Origin: Palsa-147 sp049279675
GTDB lineage: Bacteria; Acidobacteriota; Terriglobia; Acidiferrales; UBA7541
DNA: 64,000 nucleotides
Assembly: GCA_049279675.1 (NCBI GenBank)
Contig: JBAPOP010000007.1
Span: 1-64,000, forward strand
Direction: 5' to 3'
Within the stretch, counting starts at the first letter, position 1, and the number at the start of each line of letters is the position of its first letter. The notes under the pieces are model-generated. The model was given only the letters and a program-made list of their open reading frames with translations. It was not told the DNA's origin and did no database searches. Shown here piece by piece: positions 42,157 to 51,386 of the stretch. The position numbers and the translations under genes are program-made.

Positions 42157-44949
42157 TTAGCTGCAGCCCGACGTCCCGCCGCAATTCTCGCACTTGTAGC
42201 AACTGCCGTTCGGCACCATCGGTGTACCGCACTCGGAGCAGAGCGGCCCAGTCGCCATGATCGGCCGGCCCTGAGTGGGATCCACCATCCGCGTTGACGG
42301 CGTCGAATTCGCAGTCGCAATCGCCGAGAGCGGCGCCGGAGTATCGGACGAGGCGTTCTCGCCGGGTGCTCCGTGAATTTTCAGATACGAAGTGGAAATA
42401 AATCTTCCGCCAAGATAGCGCGCGATGTAATCGAGCACGGAACTCACGATCCGGATATCTTGATTGTCCGTGAATCCCAGCGGCTCGAACGTCGTGTTCA
42501 TCAGCTTGTCCACGTAAGCCTTCAGCGGAACTCCGTATTGCAAGCCGATGGAAATCGAAATCGCAATTCCGTCCATGAAACCGGAAAGCGTCGATCCTTC
42601 CTTGGCCATCTTGATGAAGATTTCGCCTGGATTGCCGTCTTCATACATGCCGGTGGTGATGTAGCCCTCATGCCCGGCGACGGAAAACTTGTGCGTGACC
42701 GCCGGACGCTCGGCCGGAAGCTTCCGGCGATTCGATTCAGGGAAAAGTTCCCGTTGATGGCGAGTGGGCTCGTCCGCAATCTGGTTTGCGGCGGTTGCCG
42801 CGGCGGCATCTTTCTTAGACAGCGCAGCCGAAAGCGGCTGCGAACGCTTTGAGTTGTCGCGGTAAATCGCCACGGCCTTCAGCCCCAACTTCCAGGACTC
42901 AATATACGCTTCCATGATGTCTTCGACAGTCGATTCCTCCGGCATGTTGATCGTCTTGCTGATCGCGCCGGAAAGGAACGGTTGTGCGGCAGCCATCATA
43001 CGCAAATGTCCGCGCCAGGCGATCGAGCGGCCGCCGCCTGAAGGCGCAAGCGAGCAATCGAAGACAAAAAGATGCTCGGGCTTCAGATGCGGCGCGCCTT
43101 CGATCTTGGAGTTGCTGTCAATGTAATCCACGATCTGCGCGACTTCATCGCCCGTGTAGCCCAGGCGCATCAGCGCTTGCGGCACGGTGTTGTTGACGAT
43201 CTTGATCACGCCGCCGCCCACGAGGCGCTTCTGCTTCACGAGCGCCAGGTCAGGCTCGATGCCGGTTGTGTCGCAATCCATCATGAATCCGATCGTGCCG
43301 GTGGGCGCGAGGACGGAAACCTGCGAATTCTTGTAGCCGAATTTTTCACCGTGCGCGAGCGCGTTATCCCACGATTCCTGCGCCGCTCGCAGCAGCGATG
43401 GCTGAACGTTGTCCTGCTTGATCGGCCGCATCGAGTCGCGGTGCATGCGGATGACGTCGAGCATCGCGTCGCGATTGCGCGAGTAGCCCGCGAACGGCCC
43501 CATGCGCTCGGCTATCTTCGACGATTGGTAATACGCTTCGCCGGTCATCAGCGCGGTGATGGCGCCGCAAATATCGCGTCCCGCATCCGAATCGTACGGC
43601 ACCGCGAGCGACATCAGCAGCGCGCCGAGATTTGCGTAGCCGATGCCCAGCGGGCGATAGTCGTGCGAATTCTTTTCAATCCTCTCGGTCGGATAGCTCG
43701 CGTTGTCCACCAGGATTTCCTGCGCGGTGATCGTGACGTCCACTGCATGGCGGAATCCGGCGACATCGAACGTGCCGTTCGGACTGAGGAATTTCTGGAG
43801 ATTGAGCGAAGCGAGATTGCACGCCGTGTCGTCGAGGAACATGTACTCCGAGCAAGGATTCGACGCGTAAATTCTGTCCGTGGACTTGCACGTGTGCCAG
43901 CGATTCACGGTCGTGTCGTATTGCATTCCCGGATCGCCGCACTGCCAGGCCGATTCAGCCATCCGGCGCAGCAATTCGCGCGCGCTGAATTTCTCTGTCG
44001 GCTTGCCGTCGTTTACGTTCTTCGTCCACCAATCGCGGTCTTCCTCGGAGGCCTGCATGAACTCGTCGGTGACCCGGACGGAGTGGTTGGCGTTCTGGAA
44101 GAAAATTGAAGTGTAGGCTTCGCCGTCGATCGCGGGATCGTATCCCTGCTCGATCAGCACCTGCGCCTTGCGTTCTTCTTTTACTTTGGAATCGATGAAT
44201 TCCGCGATGTCCGGGTGATCGACATTGAGAATTACCATTTTCGCCGCGCGTCGCGTCTTGCCGCCGCTCTTGATGACGCCCGCAAACGCATCGAAACCGC
44301 GCATGAAACTCACGGGGCCGGACGCGATCCCCCCGCCAGAAAGCGTTTCGCGGCTGCCGCGGAGCGTTGAGAAGTTCGTGCCTGTTCCCGAGCCCCACTT
44401 GAAGAGCATGCCCTCCGTTCGCGCCAGGCCCATGATGGATTCCATGTTGTCCTGGACGGAATTGATGAAGCACGCGGAGCACTGCGGCTTGGGCTGAACG
44501 CCGACGTTGAACCACACCGGAGAATTGAATGCCATCTTCTGTTCGACAAGAAGATGCGCCAGTTCATCGCGGAAATTGTCGCGCGATTCGCCGGATACGT
44601 AGTAGCCGCCCTGTTCGCCCCAGCGGACGATCGAATCCACCACGCGGCTGATCAATTGCCGCACCGACGTCTCACGCTCGGGTGTATTCAGTTTGCCGTG
44701 AAAATATTTTGAGGCGACTATGTTCGTCGCAGTCTGCGACCAAGACTTGGGCACTTCGATGTTTTCCTGGCGGAAAATCGTTTGCCCTTTATCGTTTCCG
44801 ATTGCAGCGGTGCGCTTCTCCCACTCGACTGCATCGAAAGGGGAAACTTTTCCGTCGGTGAACACACGGCGGAACTCCTGTCCGGTCTTGGACCATGTCT
44901 GCTGAACTTCTTCGAGTTTGTTTCCGAGAGCCATCCGAACTTCCGCCAT
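42157..44949 (-). CDS. nrdJ: Vitamin B12-dependent ribonucleotide reductase
   Basis: 930 residues. Class II core: FNSPVWFNVGVQPKPQCSAC, GLARTEGMLFKWGSGTGTN, SNPCSEYMFLDDTACNLASL (the N-x-C-x-E radical motif), and LAPTGTIGFMMDCDTTGIEP. The C-terminus ends in a zinc ribbon (GPLCSECGTPMVPNGSCYKC followed by ENCG). It makes deoxynucleotides with adenosylcobalamin. The ATG has a GGAGG site 6 bases upstream; no cobalamin riboswitch or NrdR box was recognised upstream. Confidence 0.93.
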   Translation of the reverse strand: MAEVRMALGNKLEEVQQTWSKTGQEFRRVFTDGKVSPFDAVEWEKRTAAIGNDKGQTIFRQENIEVPKSWSQTATNIVASKYFHGKLNTPERETSVRQLISRVVDSIVRWGEQGGYYVSGESRDNFRDELAHLLVEQKMAFNSPVWFNVGVQPKPQCSACFINSVQDNMESIMGLARTEGMLFKWGSGTGTNFSTLRGSRETLSGGGIASGPVSFMRGFDAFAGVIKSGGKTRRAAKMVILNVDHPDIAEFIDSKVKEERKAQVLIEQGYDPAIDGEAYTSIFFQNANHSVRVTDEFMQASEEDRDWWTKNVNDGKPTEKFSARELLRRMAESAWQCGDPGMQYDTTVNRWHTCKSTDRIYASNPCSEYMFLDDTACNLASLNLQKFLSPNGTFDVAGFRHAVDVTITAQEILVDNASYPTERIEKNSHDYRPLGIGYANLGALLMSLAVPYDSDAGRDICGAITALMTGEAYYQSSKIAERMGPFAGYSRNRDAMLDVIRMHRDSMRPIKQDNVQPSLLRAAQESWDNALAHGEKFGYKNSQVSVLAPTGTIGFMMDCDTTGIEPDLALVKQKRLVGGGVIKIVNNTVPQALMRLGYTGDEVAQIVDYIDSNSKIEGAPHLKPEHLFVFDCSLAPSGGGRSIAWRGHLRMMAAAQPFLSGAISKTINMPEESTVEDIMEAYIESWKLGLKAVAIYRDNSKRSQPLSAALSKKDAAAATAANQIADEPTRHQRELFPESNRRKLPAERPAVTHKFSVAGHEGYITTGMYEDGNPGEIFIKMAKEGSTLSGFMDGIAISISIGLQYGVPLKAYVDKLMNTTFEPLGFTDNQDIRIVSSVLDYIARYLGGRFISTSYLKIHGAPGENASSDTPAPLSAIATANSTPSTRMVDPTQGRPIMATGPLCSECGTPMVPNGSCYKCENCGGTSGCS

Positions 44950-45426
44950 AAATGCCTCCGCGCAGGCAATCGAGCCGCTCAGTGAAGTTGCCGCACGGCA
45001 ATGCGGGAAGTCTTTATTATAAACCCGCGGATGCCGTTCGGATAATGTCGCGGACCGTCTGGGAACGTGCCGCCGAGTTGGTCAAAAAATAGAATAGCGT
45101 AGCCAGTCCATGACACTGAATCTGTCAAGGGCGGGCTTGCTGGCGCTTCAGCCGCTCTTTATGAGATTAAACCCAGTGCGAACTTCGAATCGCGTGCGAA
45201 AAACGATTGCGAACCGTGTCCTGATCCCCCTGAGTCTGGGACGTGAGTATAGGGGATGTGGAAAAGTTGTCAAGAGGAAATCAGATTCTAAGTACAAAAT
45301 AAAGTGGTGCTAGTGTCTAAAGCGTCTACCTGTAGTGGTGCACATTCAAAATGTGTCATAGAGAAACTTTGGCGTGTTGACGTAGCGTTTTCAGTGGCCT
45401 AGCCTATTTTTAGCCGGTCAAATTTC
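44950..45426. other. Divergent region between nrdJ and the phosphatase gene
   Basis: 477 bases upstream of both genes. On the minus strand a TATAAT (45016-45021) has a weak -35 (TTATCC) 18 bases away, a possible nrdJ promoter. On the plus strand a TTGACG-17-TAGCCT pair (45377-45405) precedes the phosphatase gene. The stretch 45240-45400 is AT-richer than its surroundings. No protein is supported here. Confidence 0.45.
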
Positions 45427-46062
45427 ATGATGCGAAGGAAAATTTTCATAGCAAGTATGCTTTCGGCGGCGGCAATCATATTTTTTCTTGCCTCCGGCCT
45501 CGGTACCGGAATTTCGCAGGACAAACTTTCCGTCGCTGCGCATTTGCCGGCCCAGCGAATCACTATCGATGGCGTTTCGAACTCCGGGCAAGTTACTCCG
45601 ACACTTTTTCGCGGCGCGCAACCGACGCTCGAAGGCTTCGACACGCTTTCAAAAAAAGGAATCGCAATCGTTGTTGATTTGCGCTTTGAAGGAGACCGCA
45701 ACGCTGAACGGCTGGCGGTCACACATGCGGGAATGCAGTACGTCGGCATGCCGTGGAGCTGCCATTTTCCGCGCGATGCAATTACCGCGCGGTTTCTGCA
45801 GTTCGTACTGGCGAATCCCAACGAGAAAATCTTCGTTCATTGCCAGCACGGCGTCGATCGCACCGGTCTGATGATTGCGGCGTACCGGATGGCCGAGCAA
45901 GACTGGACGCCAGAGCAAGCGCAGCAAGAAATGATAGCCTACGGCTTCGACTACGTTCACCGCACGTGGTGCAGCTCCGTAAGTTCGTATGTATTCTCAT
46001 TCCCGCAACATTTTTCGAGCTCACCTGAATTCGATTCGCTTCGTCCTGCCGCGCAAAAATAA
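45427..46062 (+). CDS. Exported dual-specificity-type phosphatase
   Basis: 211 residues. N-terminal hydrophobic segment (IFIASMLSAAAIIFFLASGL) suggests export or anchoring. The phosphate-binding loop is HCQHGVDRTGLMIAAYRMAE, matching HCx5R, with the upstream KKGIAIVVDLRFEGDRNAE block. It could act on phosphotyrosine, inositol phosphate or polyphosphate substrates outside the cytoplasm. The end of the gene lies on the terminator of rplS. Confidence 0.8.
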   Translation: MMRRKIFIASMLSAAAIIFFLASGLGTGISQDKLSVAAHLPAQRITIDGVSNSGQVTPTLFRGAQPTLEGFDTLSKKGIAIVVDLRFEGDRNAERLAVTHAGMQYVGMPWSCHFPRDAITARFLQFVLANPNEKIFVHCQHGVDRTGLMIAAYRMAEQDWTPEQAQQEMIAYGFDYVHRTWCSSVSSYVFSFPQHFSSSPEFDSLRPAAQK

Positions 46063-46088
46063 AAAGGGCCGGGTGATTCCCGGCCCTT
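46053..46088 (-). terminator. Rho-independent terminator of the ffh-rplS operon
   Basis: Perfect 10-bp stem AAGGGCCGGG/CCCGGCCCTT (46064-46088). On the minus strand it is followed by TTTTTATTTTT (46053-46063). It lies 30 bases past the rplS stop and overlaps the phosphatase stop codon on the other strand. Confidence 0.88.
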
Positions 46089-46117
46089 CGTCAAAAATTG
46101 AAGCGGAAACTTCGGGA

Positions 46118-46510
46118 CTATTCGGCAGCCACCGCGGCGGCAACGACCTCAGTGCGTCCCACTCGCTTGATGCGGGCAGCCTTACCCTTACGCCCGCGGA
46201 GATAATTCAGTTTCGCGCGGCGCACGCGTCCCTGGTGCACGACGTCGATCGAACTGATCATCGGTGAATGCATGGGAAAAATGCGCTCGACGCCGATGCC
46301 GAAAGTGACGCGCCGAACGGTGAACGACGCCCCGGCAAGTTCGCCCCGCCGCTGCATGACGACGCCTTCAAACGCCTGCACGCGTTCCTTTTCCTTCTCA
46401 CCTTCGCCCTCTTTCAGGATCACGTTGACTCGGATCGTGTCTCCCGGGCGGAAATTAGGGAGGTCTTTACGCAATTGCGCTTGTTGCGCTTTTGCAAGTT
46501 GTGGATTCAT
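46118..46510 (-). CDS. rplS: Ribosomal protein L19
   Basis: 130 residues. FRPGDTIRVNVILKEGEGEK, RVQAFEGVVMQRRGELAGAS, and FTVRRVTFGIGVERIFPMHS with GRVRRAKLNYLRGRKGKAAR match L19. Last gene of the operon, directly before a strong terminator. The short AAAVAAE tail is lineage-specific. Confidence 0.96.
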   Translation of the reverse strand: MNPQLAKAQQAQLRKDLPNFRPGDTIRVNVILKEGEGEKEKERVQAFEGVVMQRRGELAGASFTVRRVTFGIGVERIFPMHSPMISSIDVVHQGRVRRAKLNYLRGRKGKAARIKRVGRTEVVAAAVAAE

Positions 46511-46652
46511 GGCTTTATTTCCCGGCAGACCCGCTCAGGTGGGGCCAGCACTCTATGGACAATCAACGATTATACGCGGGTTAGGGCCGCTTTTCCACAT
46601 AAACTCAGCGATTTTGTGCCGCCCATCGCGTCTGCGGCCGCGCGTAGTTACT

Positions 46653-47114
46653 CTAGAACCATGTCTTTCGGCGATACTCGCGGTATTCGTCGCCAAATTT
46701 TTCTTCGAGGACTCGAGCCTCCGCACGCGCGCGAAATAATTGCATCACCACGATGGCGGTGAGAACTGGCAGCATGAGTTCGGGCCATCCAAAAAAGAGC
46801 AACATTCCGACCAAGAGAATTGACGAGAATACGTAAATCGGATTGCGGATGCGCGAATAGAGCCCATGCGTTACCAGATGCCGGGCCTTCGGCTGTACCG
46901 AAAACGAATCTCCCAGCTGGAATTGCGCCACGAACCACAGCGTCAGGCCCGAAATCATCAAGCAAATTCCTGCGATGCGTGCCGGTGTAAGCGGCCGATT
47001 GCGAAAGACCCAAACGAGAACTCCAGCCCCAACGGCGACTACAGAAACGCGGAACCAGCGGGAGATCAAGCCTGACGCGCCGGACTTGTTCGCGGAATTG
47101 CTGGGTTCAGCCAT
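46653..47114 (-). CDS. Isoprenylcysteine carboxyl methyltransferase-like membrane protein
   Basis: 153 residues with several hydrophobic helices. LVTHGLYSRIRNPIYVFSSI and EEKFGDEYREYRRKTWF are the conserved catalytic C-terminal part of the ICMT/PEMT-like family, which also includes NnrU-like and other short bacterial methyltransferases. Substrate unknown. It overlaps the trmD stop by 8 bases, so it sits between trmD and rplS in the ribosomal operon, where most genomes have no gene. Confidence 0.8.
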   Translation of the reverse strand: MAEPSNSANKSGASGLISRWFRVSVVAVGAGVLVWVFRNRPLTPARIAGICLMISGLTLWFVAQFQLGDSFSVQPKARHLVTHGLYSRIRNPIYVFSSILLVGMLLFFGWPELMLPVLTAIVVMQLFRARAEARVLEEKFGDEYREYRRKTWF

Positions 47115-47895
47115 TGTGCCTTTTCGATTCTTCCGCGGCGGCTTCGAGAAGTTCGGGGCGATTGCGGAAAGTTTTCTCGAGCGCCTTCTGGCGGCGCCAG
47201 CGGCGAATTTCCTCGTGATTGCCGCTCATCAAAATTTCCGGCACAGCCCAATCGCGAAAAATTTGCGGGCGCGTGTAATGCGGGTAATCAAGAATTCCTC
47301 TTCCTGAAATTCGCGGCTCCGCGCTCGTAGCTTGATTTTCGATCGCGAGCGATTGTTCAGTCCCGTTCGCTTCGCTAAACGATTCATTCACCGTGGAATC
47401 TTCGTTGCCAAGCGCGCCGGGCAGAAGCCGCGTGACGGCATCGACGACCATTGCGGCGGGCAATTCGCCGCCGGAGAGAACGAAATCGCCGATGGAAATT
47501 TCGTCTGTGGCGAGATTCTCGGCCACTCGCTCGTCCACGCCTTCGTAGCGGCCACAGAGCAGCACGATGCGTTCCAGTTTTGAAAATCGCCGCGCGCATT
47601 CTTGCCGGAAGGATTTTCCAGACGCAGAGAGCAGGACCACCGCGGTGCGATGTGGCGCGTTGTTTGTTCCGAGAATGGATTCGACCGCTTCGAATAGCGG
47701 CTCGGGTTTCAGCACCATGCCTTCGCCGCCGCCGAACGGGCGATCGTCCACGGTGCGGTGCTTATCGTGCGCGAACTCGCGCAAATCGCGAACCGCAATT
47801 TCGATCAGATTCGCCTCGCGCGCGCGACGAACGATTCCGTGATCGAGCGGACCGGCGAAGAATTCAGGAAAAATTGTGACGATGTCGAAATGCAT
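47107..47895 (-). CDS. trmD: tRNA (guanine-N1)-methyltransferase
   Basis: 262 residues. Trefoil-knot SPOUT enzyme that makes m1G37: MHFDIVTIFPEFFAGPLDHG, DDRPFGGGEGMVLKPEPLFE, CGRYEGVDERVAENLATDEI, SIGDFVLSGGELPAAMVVDA, LDYPHYTRPQIFRDWAVPEI. An insertion of about 25 residues precedes GRGILDYPHYTRP and is not seen in typical ~240-residue TrmD. The ICMT-like gene overlaps its 3' end. Confidence 0.95.
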   Translation of the reverse strand: MHFDIVTIFPEFFAGPLDHGIVRRAREANLIEIAVRDLREFAHDKHRTVDDRPFGGGEGMVLKPEPLFEAVESILGTNNAPHRTAVVLLSASGKSFRQECARRFSKLERIVLLCGRYEGVDERVAENLATDEISIGDFVLSGGELPAAMVVDAVTRLLPGALGNEDSTVNESFSEANGTEQSLAIENQATSAEPRISGRGILDYPHYTRPQIFRDWAVPEILMSGNHEEIRRWRRQKALEKTFRNRPELLEAAAEESKRHNG

Positions 47896-47954
47896 TGGGG
47901 AGAAGTGTAGCGCAGATTGGTGTGGCGAGACGAAGAGCCGCGACGCGCGGCAAC

Positions 47955-48512
47955 TTATTCGCTGCGATTTAAATCGAGCAGGCCTTCAGGTGGCGAGATT
48001 TCGATGCGTCGCGCGGCGGGATCAATTCTTGTGCAGATCTCGACGGCGAGAGGAATCAGAATTTCGCCTTGAGGCGAATCCACGGCAAGCAGTGGCGTAC
48101 CCGCCATGCCTTCGCCGGTCGACTGAACGTCACGCACGACGCCGACTCGTTTTCCTCCAGCCACAAGCACATCACATCCGATTAAATCCGAGATGAAGTA
48201 ACTGCCTTCGGGGAGAACGACGCGATCCTTGAACGGCACTTGCACTTGCAAGCCGATGAACTTCTCAGCGTCATTGATCGAGTCCGAGCCTTCGAAGTGG
48301 AATACGGCTTGTCCGCCGTGGCTCATGCTGAGCCAGCATTTGCGCACGGAGACACTTCGCCTTTTTGCTTTCCCATCCCACAGGAAAGCCGATTTCAGTT
48401 GTGTGAGCCGGTCAGGAAAATCTGTGAGGATTTCTGCCGCAACCTCGCCGCGCCGGCCTTGAGGCCGGACGATCCGCGCCAGCGTGACGTAGCTCGACTC
48501 TTCCGAATTCAC
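47955..48512 (-). CDS. rimM: Ribosome maturation factor RimM
   Basis: 185 residues, GTG start at 48512. N-terminal VTLARIVRPQGRRGEVAAEI, then YFISDLIGCDVLVAGGKRVG and the C-terminal PRC barrel (EILIPLAVEICTRIDPAARR). Binds S19 and helps 30S assembly. Its GTG overlaps the khpA stop (TAGTG), so translation is likely coupled. Confidence 0.93.
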   Translation of the reverse strand: MNSEESSYVTLARIVRPQGRRGEVAAEILTDFPDRLTQLKSAFLWDGKAKRRSVSVRKCWLSMSHGGQAVFHFEGSDSINDAEKFIGLQVQVPFKDRVVLPEGSYFISDLIGCDVLVAGGKRVGVVRDVQSTGEGMAGTPLLAVDSPQGEILIPLAVEICTRIDPAARRIEISPPEGLLDLNRSE

Positions 48513-48742
48513 TACTCGAGAATTTCCAGCGTAAATCGCTTTCTCAATTTCATTCCCGCCGCACCAAGGATGGTGCGGATGGATTTTGCCGTGCGGCCTT
48601 GACGTCCGATGACTTTACCCAAGTCCTCGGGATGTACTTTGAGTTCGAGAACAGTAACCTGTTCCCCATCAATCGCGCGAACACTGACTTGATCCGAGTG
48701 ATCGACGAGCGCCTTAGCGATCTGCTCCACGAGGTCTCTCAT
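48512..48742 (-). CDS. khpA: KH-domain RNA-binding protein KhpA
   Basis: 76 residues. HPEDLGKVIGRQGRTAKSIR is the KH signature with G-R-Q-G, and LGAAGMKLRKRFTLEILE the end. KhpA pairs with KhpB in many bacteria and is linked to RNA binding and cell division control. It sits between rpsP and rimM, the usual order. Confidence 0.92.
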   Translation of the reverse strand: MRDLVEQIAKALVDHSDQVSVRAIDGEQVTVLELKVHPEDLGKVIGRQGRTAKSIRTILGAAGMKLRKRFTLEILE

Positions 48743-48837
48743 TGCGTCTCCTCCACAGGTAGCTGAACTGAGCGCGCCAATTCGCTCGAGTTTGAGCTTT
48801 GAACTAGAGAAACACCCTTACCTGGGGATGCGACGTA

Positions 48838-49077
48838 CTAGACAATCTTCTGGTTACGAAGAAAACTGCGGACTGTGTCGCTAGGCTGCGCGCCGCATCC
48901 GAGCCAATACTTGATGCGGTCGGCGTCAAGTTTCACTTCGGCGGGCTTCTTCAGCGGATCGTAAGTTCCGACAATTTCGACAAAACGGCCATTGCGCGGG
49001 CGAGCCTTCTCGGTCACCACGACGCGGTAGAACGGCCTCTTTTTCTTTCCAATGCGAGCAAGACGAATCGTTACCAC
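48838..49077 (-). CDS. rpsP: Ribosomal protein S16
   Basis: 79 residues from GTG 49077, with AGGAGG 8 bases upstream. VTIRLARIGKKKRPFYRVVV, then RFVEIVGTYDPLKKPAEVKL and YWLGCGAQPSDTVRSFLRNQ are all standard S16. Between ffh and khpA in the ffh-rpsP-rimM-trmD-rplS cluster. Confidence 0.96.
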   Translation of the reverse strand: MVTIRLARIGKKKRPFYRVVVTEKARPRNGRFVEIVGTYDPLKKPAEVKLDADRIKYWLGCGAQPSDTVRSFLRNQKIV

Positions 49078-49203
49078 TTAAAATTCCTCCTAGTTCGAAT
49101 CCCGCAATTATAGCGAATTGGGCGGGTTTACCCTAGCCCGATTTACGGCTGTTTGCTGCGCATCCGGCCGCGCGATTCTCCACTTTTTGCGCCAAATTCC
49201 GCT

Positions 49204-50553
<1,350 letters not shown>

Positions 50554-50628
50554 GGGCCGAGGTTCCTGGTGGATCGAAAGTCGAAGCGAACGGCAAGGAG
50601 ACAGTCAAATCAGCGATTACAAAGTGGC

Positions 50629-50717
50629 TCATTTTGTTACGATTAGAAATGGGCTCGGCCGTTTGTTTTGTGTGAGTTACGTCGATTTCTAATCGTTTTG
50701 GTGTCACGATTAGAAAG
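50629..50717. repeat. ~90-base repeat unit, first copy
   Basis: CGATTAGAAAT (50640-50650) and ATTTCTAATCG (50685-50695) form a perfect 11-bp inverted repeat with a 34-base loop, followed by CACGATTAGAAAGG. The unit recurs, diverged, at 50847-50937. It lies just upstream of the ffh start on its 5' side. Both copies are open in the same minus-strand frame and read similar peptides (FLIVTPKRLEIDVTHTKQ against FLTGTPKQLEITVTPSKQ), which is a by-product of the repeat rather than evidence of a gene. Confidence 0.6.
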
Positions 50718-50846
50718 GAAGTGAAAAGCGACCGGTTCGCCCCCGCGAGCGGCCTCATCGCAGGCAAGTCGCGAGCGACGAGCGAAAGTCCGGCCCGCCT
50801 CCCGGCGAGCCCTACAGTTGCACCCCTTATCCAGTCCGGAGCTGTA

Positions 50847-50937
50847 GTGTTTGTGTCCCGGTTAGGAAGGGACTCGGTGTTTTGTTTTGAAGGAGTTACG
50901 GTGATTTCTAATTGTTTTGGTGTCCCGGTTAGAAATG
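50847..50937. repeat. ~90-base repeat unit, second, diverged copy
   Basis: Carries GTTTGTGTCCCGGTTAGGAA, then TTTTGTTTTGAAGGAGTTAC, then GATTTCTAATTGTTTTGGTG and CGGTTAGAAATG. It is in the same orientation as the first copy, about 220 bases from it. The inverted arms are less perfect here. The stretch between the copies (50720-50845) has no recognisable feature. Confidence 0.55.
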
Positions 50938-50989
50938 TGGAGACACGTGGGGAGTGACTTATGATAGGGGGCCTGCTTTGCGTCTGGCA

Positions 50990-51088
50990 AATGTAGCTCA
51001 CCTCTTTAGAGGTGAGGCATTTCGTCTCGTTTCCGCCGGGTAATGCGGGCACGGCAAAAGCCTCGGGTCTGAAGACCCGAGCTACATT
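50990..51088. repeat. Composite palindrome of two hairpins with GCTACA tails
   Basis: Outer arms AATGTAGCTC (50990-50999) and GAGCTACATT (51079-51088) are perfect inverted repeats. Each side holds its own hairpin: CTCACCTC-TTTA-GAGGTGAG (50997-51016) and CTCGGGTC-TGAA-GACCCGAG (51062-51081). The right hairpin is followed by GCTACA, a tail shared with 57075, 61342 and 62759. This small mobile-looking palindromic element is in the 830-base gap between ffh and the first caspase-like gene. The remaining gap (51089-51386) shows no supported gene. Confidence 0.6.
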
Positions 51089-51386
51089 ACGAGGCGCGTG
51101 GCCGAGATCGACGTTGTTGAGCGTAATTGTCACTCATTCACGGATAACATGCCGCGCCGGGAGATACAAGGGGTGGGGTCTGTGGACTTTCGGCGCTTGC
51201 TGAGCCTTTGACTTTGCTGGGAACTCGCTCGAACAAACTTTTGCCGTAGCTACGCGCACAGCTCGGCGAGAGACGAAAACCAGAGGACATTCGAGCGGTG
51301 GTGTACAACCGGATATTGTAGTTGCAGGCGATCTGTTATACGGTGCAAGCAGTCCACCGCGGGAATTCACGAAGGCGAAATTCGCT

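Noticed and set aside
45230..45300. Possible replication origin element (TGTGGAAAAG with AT-rich flank)
   Set aside because: Only one weak DnaA-box-like word, no dnaA/dnaN/gidA nearby.
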